From assembly GCA_900540735.1 (NCBI GenBank), contig UQHB01000052.1, positions 1 to 17,504 of the forward strand: a stretch of DNA of 17,504 nt. The letters run 5' to 3'. Positions within the stretch are counted from its first letter, which is position 1. Each line of letters opens with the position of its first letter. Of this stretch, positions 1-8,358 are shown piece after piece. This DNA comes from an uncultured Megasphaera sp. GTDB taxonomy: Bacteria > Bacillota > Negativicutes > Veillonellales > Megasphaeraceae. The notes under the pieces are model-generated. The model made no database searches. It saw only the letters and a list, made by a program, of their open reading frames with translations, and was not told where the DNA came from. Both the position numbers and the translations under genes were made by a program.

Positions 1-215
1 GTTTGAGGTATTTGTACATGAATTACAGGTGTCGCACTAAAAGTTGCAATTCATCTCCCATAAAATCTAAATTCGCCCTTCGTCCCATCGGCTTGGTGTA
101 CCTACGGGAACTCCATGAAAAGAAAATATTACAAACTATCACACAGGCTTTCGCTGTAGAAATGAATAAACGGGAACAACTCGTTTGTATGGAACAACAT
201 ATGCAACATCCCTAA
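1..215 (+). CDS. 3' end of an upstream gene, possibly a LysR-type regulator (partial)
   Basis: A reading frame is open at the left edge and ends at a TAA at 213-215, so it could be the tail of a gene that starts outside the window. The last ~45 residues contain RPIGLVYLREL followed by a helix with TQAFAVEM. That resembles the last strand and helix of LysR-family effector domains, where a 'LVY-R' strand precedes an 'AF' helix. The first ~25 residues look less protein-like (several Cys, Arg and Ser), so the frame may be wrong there or the gene degenerate. It has no visible start or ribosome binding site. It could also be a chance frame of 71 codons. The LysR reading is an inference from a short segment. 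Confidence 0.35.
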   Translation, partial: LRYLYMNYRCRTKSCNSSPIKSKFALRPIGLVYLRELHEKKILQTITQAFAVEMNKREQLVCMEQHMQHP

Positions 216-355
216 TATGGCTATATTATAAGGGAAAGTTATAATATAATTGCATGATAATATTTTATTTCTCCCAATAAATTATGTAAGATGAATCTAT
301 CGAAAGATAATCATGCATATTTCGAATTTCCGATATCATTGGGGAGGTCTTACAC

Positions 356-994
356 ATGATGAATGAACACGATTTTTTCTCTGGCAAGAACATACGCCGC
401 ATAGCACCGCATATCTTAGAACAGCTCAAAGGATATGGTGCCTGTATTGTAAGCGATACACTCAAAGGATTTAACGTCATGGATTCCCGTATCCAAGCCC
501 TCGTACCGGGAAAGCCGATTTGTGGCTGTGCCGTTACGGTCCGTGTCCGTCCTGGGGATAAGTTGTTTCTCCATAAAGCGATTGAAGAAGCCCAGGAAGG
601 CGATGTCCTCGTCGTCGACACGGGCTGTGACTATCGTACTGCCGTCGTCGGCGGCATCATGTCCAGTGCAGCCTTTGGTAAACGTAAAATCGCCGGCCTC
701 GTCATCGACGGTGTCGTCCGCGATGTAGAAGAATTACGAGCCCCAAAATACCCTGTCTTTGCAGCTGGCGTCGTCCCCAATACGGGAGAAGACGACGGCC
801 CCGGCATGTTAAACCTGCCCATTAGCTGCGGTAATATTCCCGTCATGCCCGGCGATGTTATCGTCGGCGACGATAACGGCGTCGTCGTCATTCCCGCAGA
901 CTATTGCGAAGTCGTCTTAAAAATTTGTGCCGATAAGGTAGCAAAAGAACATCAGCGAATGGACGAAATCGAACATGGACAAATTACATCCTAA
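356..994 (+). CDS. RraA-family protein (HMG aldolase / oxaloacetate decarboxylase-like)
   Basis: This is a 212-residue cytosolic protein of the RraA / demethylmenaquinone-methyltransferase-like fold. Members are usually class II aldolases acting on 4-hydroxy-4-methyl-2-oxoglutarate or oxaloacetate decarboxylases. A few, as in E. coli, inhibit RNase E instead. The family active-site stretch is present: GG at 99-100, the strand AGLVIDGVVRD with R122-D123, and E126, giving the R-D-x2-E pattern of metal-dependent aldolases. A C-terminal PGDVIVGDDNGVVVIP strand pair (165-180) is also typical. GGGGAGG at 341-347 lies 8 nt before the ATG at 356; a second ATG at 359 is possible but less well spaced. 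The gene stands alone, convergent with the ATPase gene, and ends just before a bidirectional terminator. Family membership is secure. The substrate is not, and the old menG label should not be carried over. Confidence 0.9.
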   Translation: MMNEHDFFSGKNIRRIAPHILEQLKGYGACIVSDTLKGFNVMDSRIQALVPGKPICGCAVTVRVRPGDKLFLHKAIEEAQEGDVLVVDTGCDYRTAVVGGIMSSAAFGKRKIAGLVIDGVVRDVEELRAPKYPVFAAGVVPNTGEDDGPGMLNLPISCGNIPVMPGDVIVGDDNGVVVIPADYCEVVLKICADKVAKEHQRMDEIEHGQITS

Positions 995-1025
995 CAAATC
1001 TTAGATACAATCCATCATTTGCCAT

Positions 1026-1072
1026 ACTAAAAGACGGCCTTCTCTCCCCGCAAGAGAAGGCCGTCTTTTAGT
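1026..1072. terminator. Bidirectional rho-independent terminator
   Basis: Perfect 20-bp inverted repeat: 1026-1045 pairs with 1053-1072, with a 7-nt loop. The outer arms are ACTAAAAG and CTTTTAGT, so a U-rich 3' arm forms on either strand. It lies between the convergent rraA-like gene (stop at 994) and the ATPase gene (stop at 1088) and would end both transcripts. Confidence 0.93.
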
Positions 1073-1087
1073 AAACGAGTATCTATA

Positions 1088-2950
1088 TTATTTTGTATAT
1101 TTCCAGTTAAGGAGAAGCGACGAATGGAGGATGACAAAGACAGAGCCGGCGTTGTGTACCAAGGCGCCGACGACGGGATGGAGGATGCCGCCAATAGCTA
1201 AGATGACGGCGACGAAGTTGACCAGCATAGAAAAGGCCATGTTGACCTTGATAGTTTTCATCATGCGCCGCGATAAGGCCAGGACATGGGGCAATTCTTT
1301 AATGTCGTCATTGACCAAAGCAATGTCCGCCGCATCGACGGCAATATCACTGCCCACACCGCCCATGGCGATGCCTACATCAGCCAGTTTCAAGGCCGGT
1401 GCATCGTTGATGCCGTCGCCAATCATGCAGACCGGTCCGCTTTGCTTTTGGTAAGCCTGAATCCATTTCAACTTATCTTCTGGGAAACATTGGGCATGGA
1501 CATCGCTAATGCCGACGGTTGCAGCAATCGTCTTCGCTGCGTTTTCGTTATCGCCAGTGAGTAACACAGGCTGCAAGTATTGTCCTTTTAAACGACCAAT
1601 CATAGTTTTGCTATCTTGGCGCACTGTATCGGCTAAGACAATAAAACCGCAGAGTACACCAGCAACGACACCATACATAATGGTGCAGCCCTTTTGGATA
1701 CACCCATCTGCTTCACGCAACATCGTATCTGGTACGATAATGTTCAATTCTGCTAATAATATCTGGTTACCAACGGCAACGGTTTTCCCGTCGACGACAG
1801 CAGTCACACCACGGCCAACGAGAGCTTTGACCTCGCTTGGCGCAGGCAGGGGCGTGTCCTTGTATGTCTGCTTAAAGCTGGCAACGACGGCTTTACCTAA
1901 GGGATGTTCTGATGACGATTCAGCACTGGCAATATACCGCTGAAGTTCTGCTGAGGGCAGCGTGTTGGGGATGACATAAGTCTGAACGTCTTCCGGTTTC
2001 CCATAGGTCAAAGTACCTGTCTTATCAAAGGCTACGTGTTTGACTTGAGCCAACCGTTCGAGAGCATCCCCTTCGCGGACGAGGAAGCCGTGTTTCGTCA
2101 CGTTGCCGATGCCGGCCATAATCGCCGTCGGCGTAGCAAGGACGAGGGCGCACGGGCAAAAGACGACGAGAACCGTCACAGCCCGAATGATTTCGCCTGT
2201 AAAAGCATAGGCTAAAATAGCCGTCGTCAATGCACCAACCACAATCCACGTAGCCCAACGGTCGGCAATACCGACGATTTTCGCCTTCCCTGCATCAGCC
2301 GACTGAACGAGAGCAATCATGCGCTACATAGAACTATCTTTACCGACCTTCGTCGCTTTCATTGTAAAAGTACCAAACTGATTGACCGTGCCGCTGGCAA
2401 CCGTATCGCCGACAGTCTTGTCGACCGGCAACGATTCACCAGTCATGACAGCCTGATTCACTGCCGTTTCCCCTTCTGTAATCGTGCCATCTACAGGAAT
2501 CGTTTCGCCAGGCAAGACGCGCAGTACATCACCAACAACGACCTCTGCGCCATCCCGTAAAACCCGTGCCGTTTGCGGCGTCAAATGGACGAGCCGTTCA
2601 ATACCGGCCCGCGCTTTAGCAACAGTCAAATCTTCGAGTAAGACTCCAAGCTGCATAATAACAGCCACTTCACCAGCTGCAAAATCTTCACCAATGACGA
2701 CAGCCGCAATCAAAGCCATGGAAACAAGTACGTCCGCCTTAATATCAAAGCGCGTAACAAGCCCCACAACGGCCTCTAAGACAATAGGCAGCCCACAAAG
2801 AATAATGGCAATCCACGCCGCATCAACAGGCAACAAAGAGATTTCCAAAAAACTCAAACCCAATGCAATCGACGAAATAACCAGTAAAACAATATCCTTC
2901 TTCGTACCGCCCCATTCCAGAGCAGACTCTATTCGTTCCCAAACACTCAT
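1088..2950 (-). pseudogene. Soft-metal P1B-type ATPase, interrupted by an in-frame amber codon
   Basis: Read through one TAG, this frame encodes a ~620-residue heavy-metal efflux ATPase without an N-terminal metal-binding domain. The first part (2950-2324, 208 aa) has membrane helices and the actuator domain with TGES at 170-173. The second part (2320-1088, 410 aa) has the CPC transmembrane metal site (about 265-267 in full-length numbering), the phosphorylation loop DKTGT (D309), SEHP of the nucleotide domain, GDGINDAP, and a last helix region with HNAGS. Both parts share one frame. The break at 2324-2326 follows DSSM and precedes RMIALVQ, where homologues usually continue with Gln-Arg, so a CAG-to-TAG change is the simplest cause. 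The upper start has AAGGAGG well spaced before the ATG at 2950. The internal ATG at 2320 has no ribosome binding site. Neither half could pump alone. CPC and the neighbouring csoR suggest copper or another soft metal; the last-helix motif is not the usual CopA one, so specificity is open. Confidence 0.85.
2324..2326 (-). other. In-frame amber (TAG) codon splitting the ATPase
   Basis: The plus strand reads CTA at 2324-2326, which is TAG in the ATPase frame. The frame is the same on both sides, so this is a nonsense change and not a frameshift. TAG is also the genuine stop codon of uppP (14884-14886), the DUF805 gene (13734-13736) and ecfA1 (12767-12769), so reassignment of TAG in this genome is not supported. 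Confidence 0.9.
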
Positions 2951-2969
2951 GGCACATCCTCCTTATACC

Positions 2970-2987
2970 AATACCCCCATAGGTATT
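2970..2987. promoter_or_regulatory. CsoR-type operator, site 1 (leader of ATPase gene)
   Basis: The plus strand reads AATACC-CCCATA-GGTATT, 6-bp inverted arms around a 6-bp C-rich centre. It ends 20 bp before the ATPase start codon, just upstream of its ribosome binding site. It matches site 2 (3051-3068) read on the opposite strand and has the layout known for CsoR operators (TACCCC...GGGTA-like dyads). Assignment to the CsoR encoded at 3195-3470 is inferred. Confidence 0.65.
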
Positions 2988-3048
2988 AAAACAAGTCAAA
3001 AAATAAACACTAACATATGAATACTTGCGCATGCGTTTTACATCTCTC

Positions 3049-3077
3049 ATTATACCAATAGGGGTATAAGTAGTCAG
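3049..3077 (-). promoter_or_regulatory. Predicted sigma-70 promoter of the ATPase gene
   Basis: Minus strand: -35 CTGACT (3072-3077), 17-bp spacer, -10 TATAAT (3049-3054). Operator site 2 lies in the spacer and -10 box. Transcription would start near 3042, giving a ~90-nt leader that carries operator site 1. The rest of the 2951-3194 gap shows no further gene; I looked for a small copper chaperone and saw none. Confidence 0.6.
3051..3068. promoter_or_regulatory. CsoR-type operator, site 2 (overlaps the -10 box)
   Basis: The plus strand reads TATACC-AATAGG-GGTATA; on the minus strand this is TATACC-CCTATT-GGTATA. It shares the pattern WATACCCCYATWGGTATW with site 1. It overlaps the -10 hexamer of the predicted ATPase promoter, so a bound CsoR would block RNA polymerase. 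Confidence 0.7.
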
Positions 3078-3194
3078 GTGCTTTTTAATCAGCAGATGTG
3101 AAGGAAAGGGAGATACTTTTTAAGCCGCATACCGCTAGGTCCTAAAGCATAAAAAATATAGCCCCTTTCTCGCACCCCTATTTGAATAAACTAT

Positions 3195-3470
3195 TTATCG
3201 CATATTGGCAAACCGTTCTACAGCCTTCGTAAAACTCTCTACCGTCTTATCCGCATCTCCATGAGCAATCCCATCGCGGACACAATGCTTAATATGCCCT
3301 TCCAGGACAATTTGCCCACACTTATGGAGTGCCGATTTAGCCGCATTAATTTGCGACAAAATATCTTCACACGGAATATCTTCATCGACCATGCGGTCAA
3401 TAGCCTGCACTTGGCCAATAATCTTTTTTAAACGCCGATGCAAATTATCGGCATCCATACACTGTTTCAT
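3195..3470 (-). CDS. csoR: CsoR/RcnR-family metal-sensing repressor
   Basis: A 91-residue all-helical DNA-binding repressor of the CsoR/RcnR (DUF156) family. It shows the Cu(I) fingerprint C34, H59 and C63, with the same 25- and 4-residue spacing as the C-H-C site of known CsoR proteins. That argues against the FrmR, RcnR (Ni/Co) and CstR (persulfide) classes. Apo-protein normally binds C-rich dyads and releases DNA on binding Cu(I). Two such dyads lie just downstream, in front of the P1B ATPase gene. The start at 3470 has AGGAAGAGG upstream. The gene begins only 16 nt after the mutS2 stop, so it is probably transcribed with mutS2 and not from the promoter it controls, which would give constitutive repressor supply. 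Cu(I) is the best guess from the ligand set; an extra Cys4 and His62 leave some doubt. Confidence 0.88.
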   Translation of the reverse strand: MKQCMDADNLHRRLKKIIGQVQAIDRMVDEDIPCEDILSQINAAKSALHKCGQIVLEGHIKHCVRDGIAHGDADKTVESFTKAVERFANMR

Positions 3471-3486
3471 CGTGCCTCTTCCTTTC

Positions 3487-5850
3487 TTAGAAATACACGA
3501 GCGTCACACCAGCACCGCCGCCATCGGCATCATCAAGCTGGAATTTCTTGACAAAAGGCTGCTCTGTAAGGAAATTATGGACTTGCCGCCGCAACGCCCC
3601 ACTCCCTTTGCCGTGAATAATCCGCACAGGACTATAGCCAGCGGCGAGAGCTTGGTCGAGGAACCGTTCAATCGCCGGTTGGGCTTCATTAAAGGTTTGG
3701 CCAATAATGTTGAGCTCTGTGGAAACGCTGTCTGAGCGAATAGGCCGGTATGTCGTCTTGGCGTTCTGCTTCTTTTCTTCGCGCTGTTCCTTCTTGATTT
3801 CATCGAGGTAGGGCGCACTAATATCGCTGGCTTTGACGCGGACTGTCATGCCGTGAGCTGAGACTGTAATCCGCTTGCCATTGATTTCCATGACTGTGCC
3901 CAGGCCGCCTAAGGAATTAATAAAGACAGACTGACCCACTTTCAGGGATTTTACATCAACGGGGTCGCGGTGAGCCTTTTCTTTTTCAGGCAGCGAAATC
4001 TGCTGAATAGCCCGCCGTGCTTGGTCAATAGCCTTCGCTTTTTCTCGGTCTGAACTATCTTTAGACTGCTGCTTTAATTCGCGAATAATCCGCTCTGCTT
4101 CAATACGGAGATTGCGTTTTAAATCAAAAGCTTCTTTGCGGCTCGAATCGATAATATCTTGCCGTTTCGCACTGACCTTATCCTTTTCTTTACGCAATTC
4201 TTCTTCCATATGGCGCGCGTCTTGCAAACGTTTCGTCAGTTCTGCTTCTTCTTCATCGAGCCGCTTAGACTGGCTGTTGATTTTCGTCAAAATCGCTTCC
4301 ATATCCACATCTTGAGCTTTACTGCGCAGTTCTTTGGCCTTATCCAAAATCGCTTTGGGCATGCCGAGCCGTTCGCTAATACTAAAGGCATGGCTGCTCC
4401 CGGCAGAACCAATGCGCAGTTTATACGTAGGCTGGAGCGTTTCTACGTCAAATTCCACGTGGCCGTTTTCAATGCCCGGCGTGTTGTACGCGTAATTCTT
4501 CAGGTCATTGTAGTGCGTCGTCACCATGACGTACGAGCCCTTTTGATAGAGCGCGTCGAGAATGGCAATGGCAATGGCACTCCCTTCAGCCGGGTCCGTA
4601 CCAGAGCCCAGTTCATCAGCTAAAATGAGGTCGTCTGGGCCGCAGTGGTGAATAATGTAAATGAGCTGCTTCATGTGGCTCGAAAAGGTACTGAGATTTT
4701 GAGAAATATCTTGTTCATCCCCAATATCTGCTAGGACATCGTGGAAAATAGGCATTTCTGACGCTTCTCCAACAGGCAAAAAGAGCCCAGCTTGATGCAT
4801 GAGCACAAGGAGCCCCAAAGTCTTCATGGAGATGGTCTTACCACCGGTGTTCGAGCCGGTAATGAGGAGAATCCGATAGTCGCCGCCAAGGAGAATCGTA
4901 TTAGGTACGACCTTCTTCGGGTCAATCAAAGGATGACGCGCTTGGTAGAGCTTTAATTCTCGCGTCTTGGAAATGGCCGGACGGCAAGCTTTCATATTAA
5001 TGGCCAGTTGAGCTTTAGCAAATATAAATTCTAACTGGCCCACGCACATGGTGCTTTCATACAAGTCTTCGTACTGACCCTTGACGAGGGTCGTCAAGCG
5101 GCGGAAAATCCGTTCAATTTCCTTCGTTTCCCCTAGGCGCGCTGCTTGTAAATCGTTATTGGCATTGACAATGGCTAAAGGTTCAATATACAGGGTCGAG
5201 CCGCTGGCCGACATGTCGTGTACAATGCCCGGAAAGGCATGGCGGTATTCTTGCTTAATGGGAATGACGTAGCGGTTGTTGCGCACTGTCACGAGGGCAT
5301 CTTGGAAATACTTTTGGTAATCTTTATTGGCCAAGACACTTTGGACATAGCGTTTCGTCTGCCGTTCGAGCTCGACAATACGCGTGCGAAGGCGCATCAA
5401 TTCAGGCGATGCATTATCCCGGATTTGGTGATTGTTGTCGAAGACCGTCGCCATCTTGTGCGCCAGATTGGAGAAATCACCAATCCCTTCAGCCTCTTCA
5501 AAGAGCTGAGGATAGTCGATTTTCTTTTCCGTAAAATAGTCGCGAATTTCATTGTAGCGCACGACGTTCATCCAAATATCGATGCATTCTTGCGGCTCTA
5601 AAGTCACTTCGCGCTTTGCCTTTTCTAAGGCCGGGCGAATATCGCGGATACCGCCAAAAGGCGTGGCCGTTTCAAACTGCAAGCAATGGACTGCTTCTGC
5701 TGTATCTTCAAGGATTTTTTCAATTTCCTTGGCATCATCGCTCGGCCGCAAACGCCGGGCAATTTCTTTAGAGAGCTTGGACGGTGCCAGACGGGTCACC
5801 ATGTTTTGCACTTGATAAAAGCCAAGGATTCGTAAACTTCGTTTATTCAT
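3487..5850 (-). CDS. mutS2: MutS2 (Smr-domain MutS-like ATPase)
   Basis: A 787-residue protein of normal MutS2 length. MutS2 proteins lack the mismatch-reading domain and act in suppressing recombination and/or splitting collided ribosomes. The clamp/lever region is about 1-300. The ATPase core has Walker A GSNTGGKT (332-339) and Walker B LILADE (408-413), with STFSSHM between them. A charged coiled coil runs about 515-615, a KOW-like beta domain about 634-675, and a C-terminal Smr domain about 710-787. The Smr domain keeps HGKGSGALR (746-754), but the usual LDLRG nuclease motif reads LNIIG (713-717), losing both the Asp and the Arg. The first Gly of Walker A is followed by Ser in place of the usual Pro. 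AGGAG precedes the ATG at 5850, 18 nt after the U32 gene stop; csoR follows 16 nt downstream, so the three genes form an operon. Confidence 0.95.
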   Translation of the reverse strand: MNKRSLRILGFYQVQNMVTRLAPSKLSKEIARRLRPSDDAKEIEKILEDTAEAVHCLQFETATPFGGIRDIRPALEKAKREVTLEPQECIDIWMNVVRYNEIRDYFTEKKIDYPQLFEEAEGIGDFSNLAHKMATVFDNNHQIRDNASPELMRLRTRIVELERQTKRYVQSVLANKDYQKYFQDALVTVRNNRYVIPIKQEYRHAFPGIVHDMSASGSTLYIEPLAIVNANNDLQAARLGETKEIERIFRRLTTLVKGQYEDLYESTMCVGQLEFIFAKAQLAINMKACRPAISKTRELKLYQARHPLIDPKKVVPNTILLGGDYRILLITGSNTGGKTISMKTLGLLVLMHQAGLFLPVGEASEMPIFHDVLADIGDEQDISQNLSTFSSHMKQLIYIIHHCGPDDLILADELGSGTDPAEGSAIAIAILDALYQKGSYVMVTTHYNDLKNYAYNTPGIENGHVEFDVETLQPTYKLRIGSAGSSHAFSISERLGMPKAILDKAKELRSKAQDVDMEAILTKINSQSKRLDEEEAELTKRLQDARHMEEELRKEKDKVSAKRQDIIDSSRKEAFDLKRNLRIEAERIIRELKQQSKDSSDREKAKAIDQARRAIQQISLPEKEKAHRDPVDVKSLKVGQSVFINSLGGLGTVMEINGKRITVSAHGMTVRVKASDISAPYLDEIKKEQREEKKQNAKTTYRPIRSDSVSTELNIIGQTFNEAQPAIERFLDQALAAGYSPVRIIHGKGSGALRRQVHNFLTEQPFVKKFQLDDADGGGAGVTLVYF

Positions 5851-5868
5851 GCTTCATAACTCCTGCAT

Positions 5869-8295
5869 TTATAGTATACCGTGGAAGAAATGGCCTCGTG
5901 TCACGTCGGCATTATCCTTCCCAAAGAGCATAGTTTCACTGCCATCTAAAATGCGCTGGTACAAGCGGACTTGCTGCGTAATCCACGCACTATCGCGGCC
6001 GCGCCCTTCGATACGCAACCACGCGAGGCCTGCACGGCGTAGTTTAGCCACGTAGGGCACCATGTCGAGGTCACGGCTGTTTACAATATGGTTATGGCAA
6101 TACTGGTCTGTACCAATAGGGAAGATATTGTCTTTTCGGTCTTCTAAGGCAAAGTAGCCTTTCGTGCATACACCGGGACAGCCTGCTTTTTTACCGGAAC
6201 CGGCAAAGGCCGCAATGGCACAGTATTCAGTGACCATCATTTCGATTTTCCCGGCTACGAGGGCTTCTATCGGTACGGGACAGTCTTTCGTTATGTCTTC
6301 GATTTGGCGCAGTGTCGCTTCTGGCGAGACTGTCAGTCCTTGACAGCCCAGTTCATGATACACTGCAGCGGCCTGACTATTGAAGATATTCAAGGACCAG
6401 TCTGCATAGACTGGGACACTACGTGCAAGACGAGGCACCATGGCAAAGACGCTCATGGCCCCGGCATAAATGCCGTCACAGCCAGCCGTTACAGCACCTT
6501 GTAATTCTGCTTCTATGCGTTGTCTATGGTCTTCTTTAACAATACGCGGCGTAGCTGCCCAAATTTCCATGCCGTATTGATGAGCTGCATCGACAGCTTC
6601 TTGCCAGCGAGATGCCGAGAAACTACGATGGTCATAGGACTCGCCGCCAAAGATGACGCGGTTGGCTCCGCCTTTACCAGCTGCTTCTACAGCAGCTACA
6701 GTATCACAACGGACGGAGACTTGGGGCACCCTGGGCAAGGGTCTTGCCGTGTGGTCCACTTGTAAAGGGAACGTAACTGCCCCAGCCTTAGGCCGCGGAT
6801 ATTCCCGTAAGATTTGGCTTTTGACCTGTTCTACGACATCGCGGCGGAGCTGATTGAGGACGCTCGCCGGAATCATATAGCCCTCTGCCCAAAGGGTTGC
6901 ATCGGCTAAGGTAAAGGGCGTATCGCCTAAGCGGCTCAGTTGATTGGCCACATAGTCCACCGTAGCAGGACGCTTCTGCGCTACAGGCGGCACGAAATCA
7001 CTCACCACTGTCGCCGCATGGCCTGCTTCATCCCACAAGGTCAGTTGCAGCATACCTGCTTCACTCGTATCAACGTGACCATAGAGGGCGATTTTTTTCG
7101 TAAGACCCAAGACATCGTCTTTGCGGTCGCCCTTTTTGGCTAAACGGAAAATCGTCCCTATCCCGATATCACGCCGCCGGAGCTGCAAGGAAAAGGCATT
7201 TTTTTTCGTAAAAGAGCCTGTAGCTTGCTGGACTTCGTCGACCCATTCGGTGCCGTCAGAACTGCAAATTTTAATCATATCGCCTGGTTCGAGGGGCTCG
7301 TCGAGAAAGGTCTCCACCATATTGCCATGACAGGCTGTGGCCGTACCAATACGACGGCCTTGGTTGCCTCCAGCCTTTTCGGTAATCGTCTGGCGGCCCA
7401 CTGTTGCCGTCAGGAAATCGTGCTGGTACGTCCGATTAAAAGCCCCTTGCAAGAGGAGACGTGCTTCCTTCGCTGCTTCTTTCTGTTCGCCCTTAGACGG
7501 GGTGTGCGAATCCATGATTTTCCGGTACGCACCGACGACCGCACGGACGTAGCCATTGCCTTTCATGCGGCCTTCGATTTTAAAAGACGCAACGCCTGCA
7601 TCCATGAGAGCATGAATGTAGTCGACACTGCTCAAATCTTTCAGGCTCAAAAGATATTTTTCGTCTTTCATGAGAGCCTTGCCATCTTGCATGAGTCGAT
7701 AAGGCAAGCGGCACGGCTGGGCACAGGCACCGCGGTTGCCGCTGCGACCGCCGATGAAACTACTCATCAGGCATTGACCCGAATAGGACATGCACTGAGC
7801 CCCGTGAATAAAGACTTCAATAGGAATAGGCGACGCTTGGCAAATAGCTTTGATTTCATCGAGGCTTAATTCACGGGACAAGACGGCTTGCGTAAAGCCC
7901 AGAGAGGCCAAAAAGCGCACGCCGTCGATGTCGGCAACGGTCATTTGCGTACTCCCATGGAGAGGCAAATTCGGTGCCACAGCACGGGCAATCTTAGCGA
8001 CAGCCAAGTCTTGGACAATAATGCCGTCCACGTGAATAGCATCTAAAAAGGCCAAGTACTTGCGCAGGGCTTTTAATTCTTTATCAGCCATGACAATATT
8101 GACCGTTACATATATACGCACGCCAAATAAGTGGGCCGTTTCGACGGCTTGGCGCAATTCATCGTCGTCCAGATTGTGCGCGAATTTCCGGGCATTAAAA
8201 ACTTTCCCTCCCAAATAAATCGCATCTGTCCCAGCGTCAATCGCTGCCAGTACCGTATCTAATGAACCAGCTGGTGCCAATAATTCTGCCATCAT
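5869..8295 (-). CDS. Long U32-family protein (RlhA/TrhP-like, duplicated)
   Basis: An 808-residue cytosolic protein labelled 'peptidase U32' in databases. Characterised bacterial members are Fe-S enzymes hydroxylating RNA, namely TrhP on tRNA U34 and RlhA on 23S rRNA cytidine. The N-terminal TIM-barrel half starts with LAPAGS and carries C168, C175, C191 and C195 (C-x6-C-x15-C-x3-C), then FKIEGR (238-243). A middle region (~300-500) resembles the DUF3656/collagenase-like insert. The last ~290 residues repeat the plan: a barrel-like start near 526, C692, C706, C710 and C733, then LRIEGR (760-765). The protein is therefore a fusion or duplication of two U32 modules, each with its own Cys set. 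GAAAGGA precedes two adjacent ATGs (8295 and 8292); either may be used. First gene of the U32-mutS2-csoR operon. RNA hydroxylation is inferred from relatives; peptidase activity is doubtful. Confidence 0.88.
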   Translation of the reverse strand: MMAELLAPAGSLDTVLAAIDAGTDAIYLGGKVFNARKFAHNLDDDELRQAVETAHLFGVRIYVTVNIVMADKELKALRKYLAFLDAIHVDGIIVQDLAVAKIARAVAPNLPLHGSTQMTVADIDGVRFLASLGFTQAVLSRELSLDEIKAICQASPIPIEVFIHGAQCMSYSGQCLMSSFIGGRSGNRGACAQPCRLPYRLMQDGKALMKDEKYLLSLKDLSSVDYIHALMDAGVASFKIEGRMKGNGYVRAVVGAYRKIMDSHTPSKGEQKEAAKEARLLLQGAFNRTYQHDFLTATVGRQTITEKAGGNQGRRIGTATACHGNMVETFLDEPLEPGDMIKICSSDGTEWVDEVQQATGSFTKKNAFSLQLRRRDIGIGTIFRLAKKGDRKDDVLGLTKKIALYGHVDTSEAGMLQLTLWDEAGHAATVVSDFVPPVAQKRPATVDYVANQLSRLGDTPFTLADATLWAEGYMIPASVLNQLRRDVVEQVKSQILREYPRPKAGAVTFPLQVDHTARPLPRVPQVSVRCDTVAAVEAAGKGGANRVIFGGESYDHRSFSASRWQEAVDAAHQYGMEIWAATPRIVKEDHRQRIEAELQGAVTAGCDGIYAGAMSVFAMVPRLARSVPVYADWSLNIFNSQAAAVYHELGCQGLTVSPEATLRQIEDITKDCPVPIEALVAGKIEMMVTEYCAIAAFAGSGKKAGCPGVCTKGYFALEDRKDNIFPIGTDQYCHNHIVNSRDLDMVPYVAKLRRAGLAWLRIEGRGRDSAWITQQVRLYQRILDGSETMLFGKDNADVTRGHFFHGIL

Positions 8296-8346
8296 CGTCT
8301 ATCCTTTCTCGTTTCGTAATCCTACACAATACTTATATTTTATCAT

Positions 8347-8358
8347 ACTTGCGCAAGT
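8347..8358. promoter_or_regulatory. Perfect 12-bp palindrome upstream of the U32 operon
   Basis: ACTTGCGCAAGT is a perfect palindrome 52 bp before the U32 start. It lies beside a small GTCC-TACG-GGAC inverted repeat (8357-8368). I could not place a convincing -35/-10 pair in the 8296-8393 gap, so this may be an operator or a chance palindrome. Confidence 0.3.

Noticed and set aside
300..325. TCGAAA-N14-TTTCGA inverted repeat upstream of the rraA-like gene
   Set aside because: Short arms in AT-rich DNA, no matching copy elsewhere in the window and no clear promoter to relate it to.
265..621. Minus-strand frame of 118 codons opposite the rraA-like gene
   Set aside because: Antisense to a well-supported gene, low-complexity Ser/Thr-rich product, no ribosome binding site.
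1088..2950. TAG read as an amino acid (genetic-code change) in the ATPase
   Set aside because: TAG is the true stop of uppP, the DUF805 gene and ecfA1 in the same window.
2484..3020. Plus-strand frame of 178 codons over the ATPase gene
   Set aside because: Shadow of the ATPase; the product is a Ser/Thr/Lys-rich sequence without domains, and it runs through the promoter/operator region.
4159..4623. Plus-strand frame of 154 codons over mutS2
   Set aside because: Antisense to conserved MutS2 motifs and no start signals.
7225..7869. Plus-strand frame of 214 codons over the U32 gene
   Set aside because: Antisense shadow; the U32 frame has intact conserved Cys clusters through the same bases.
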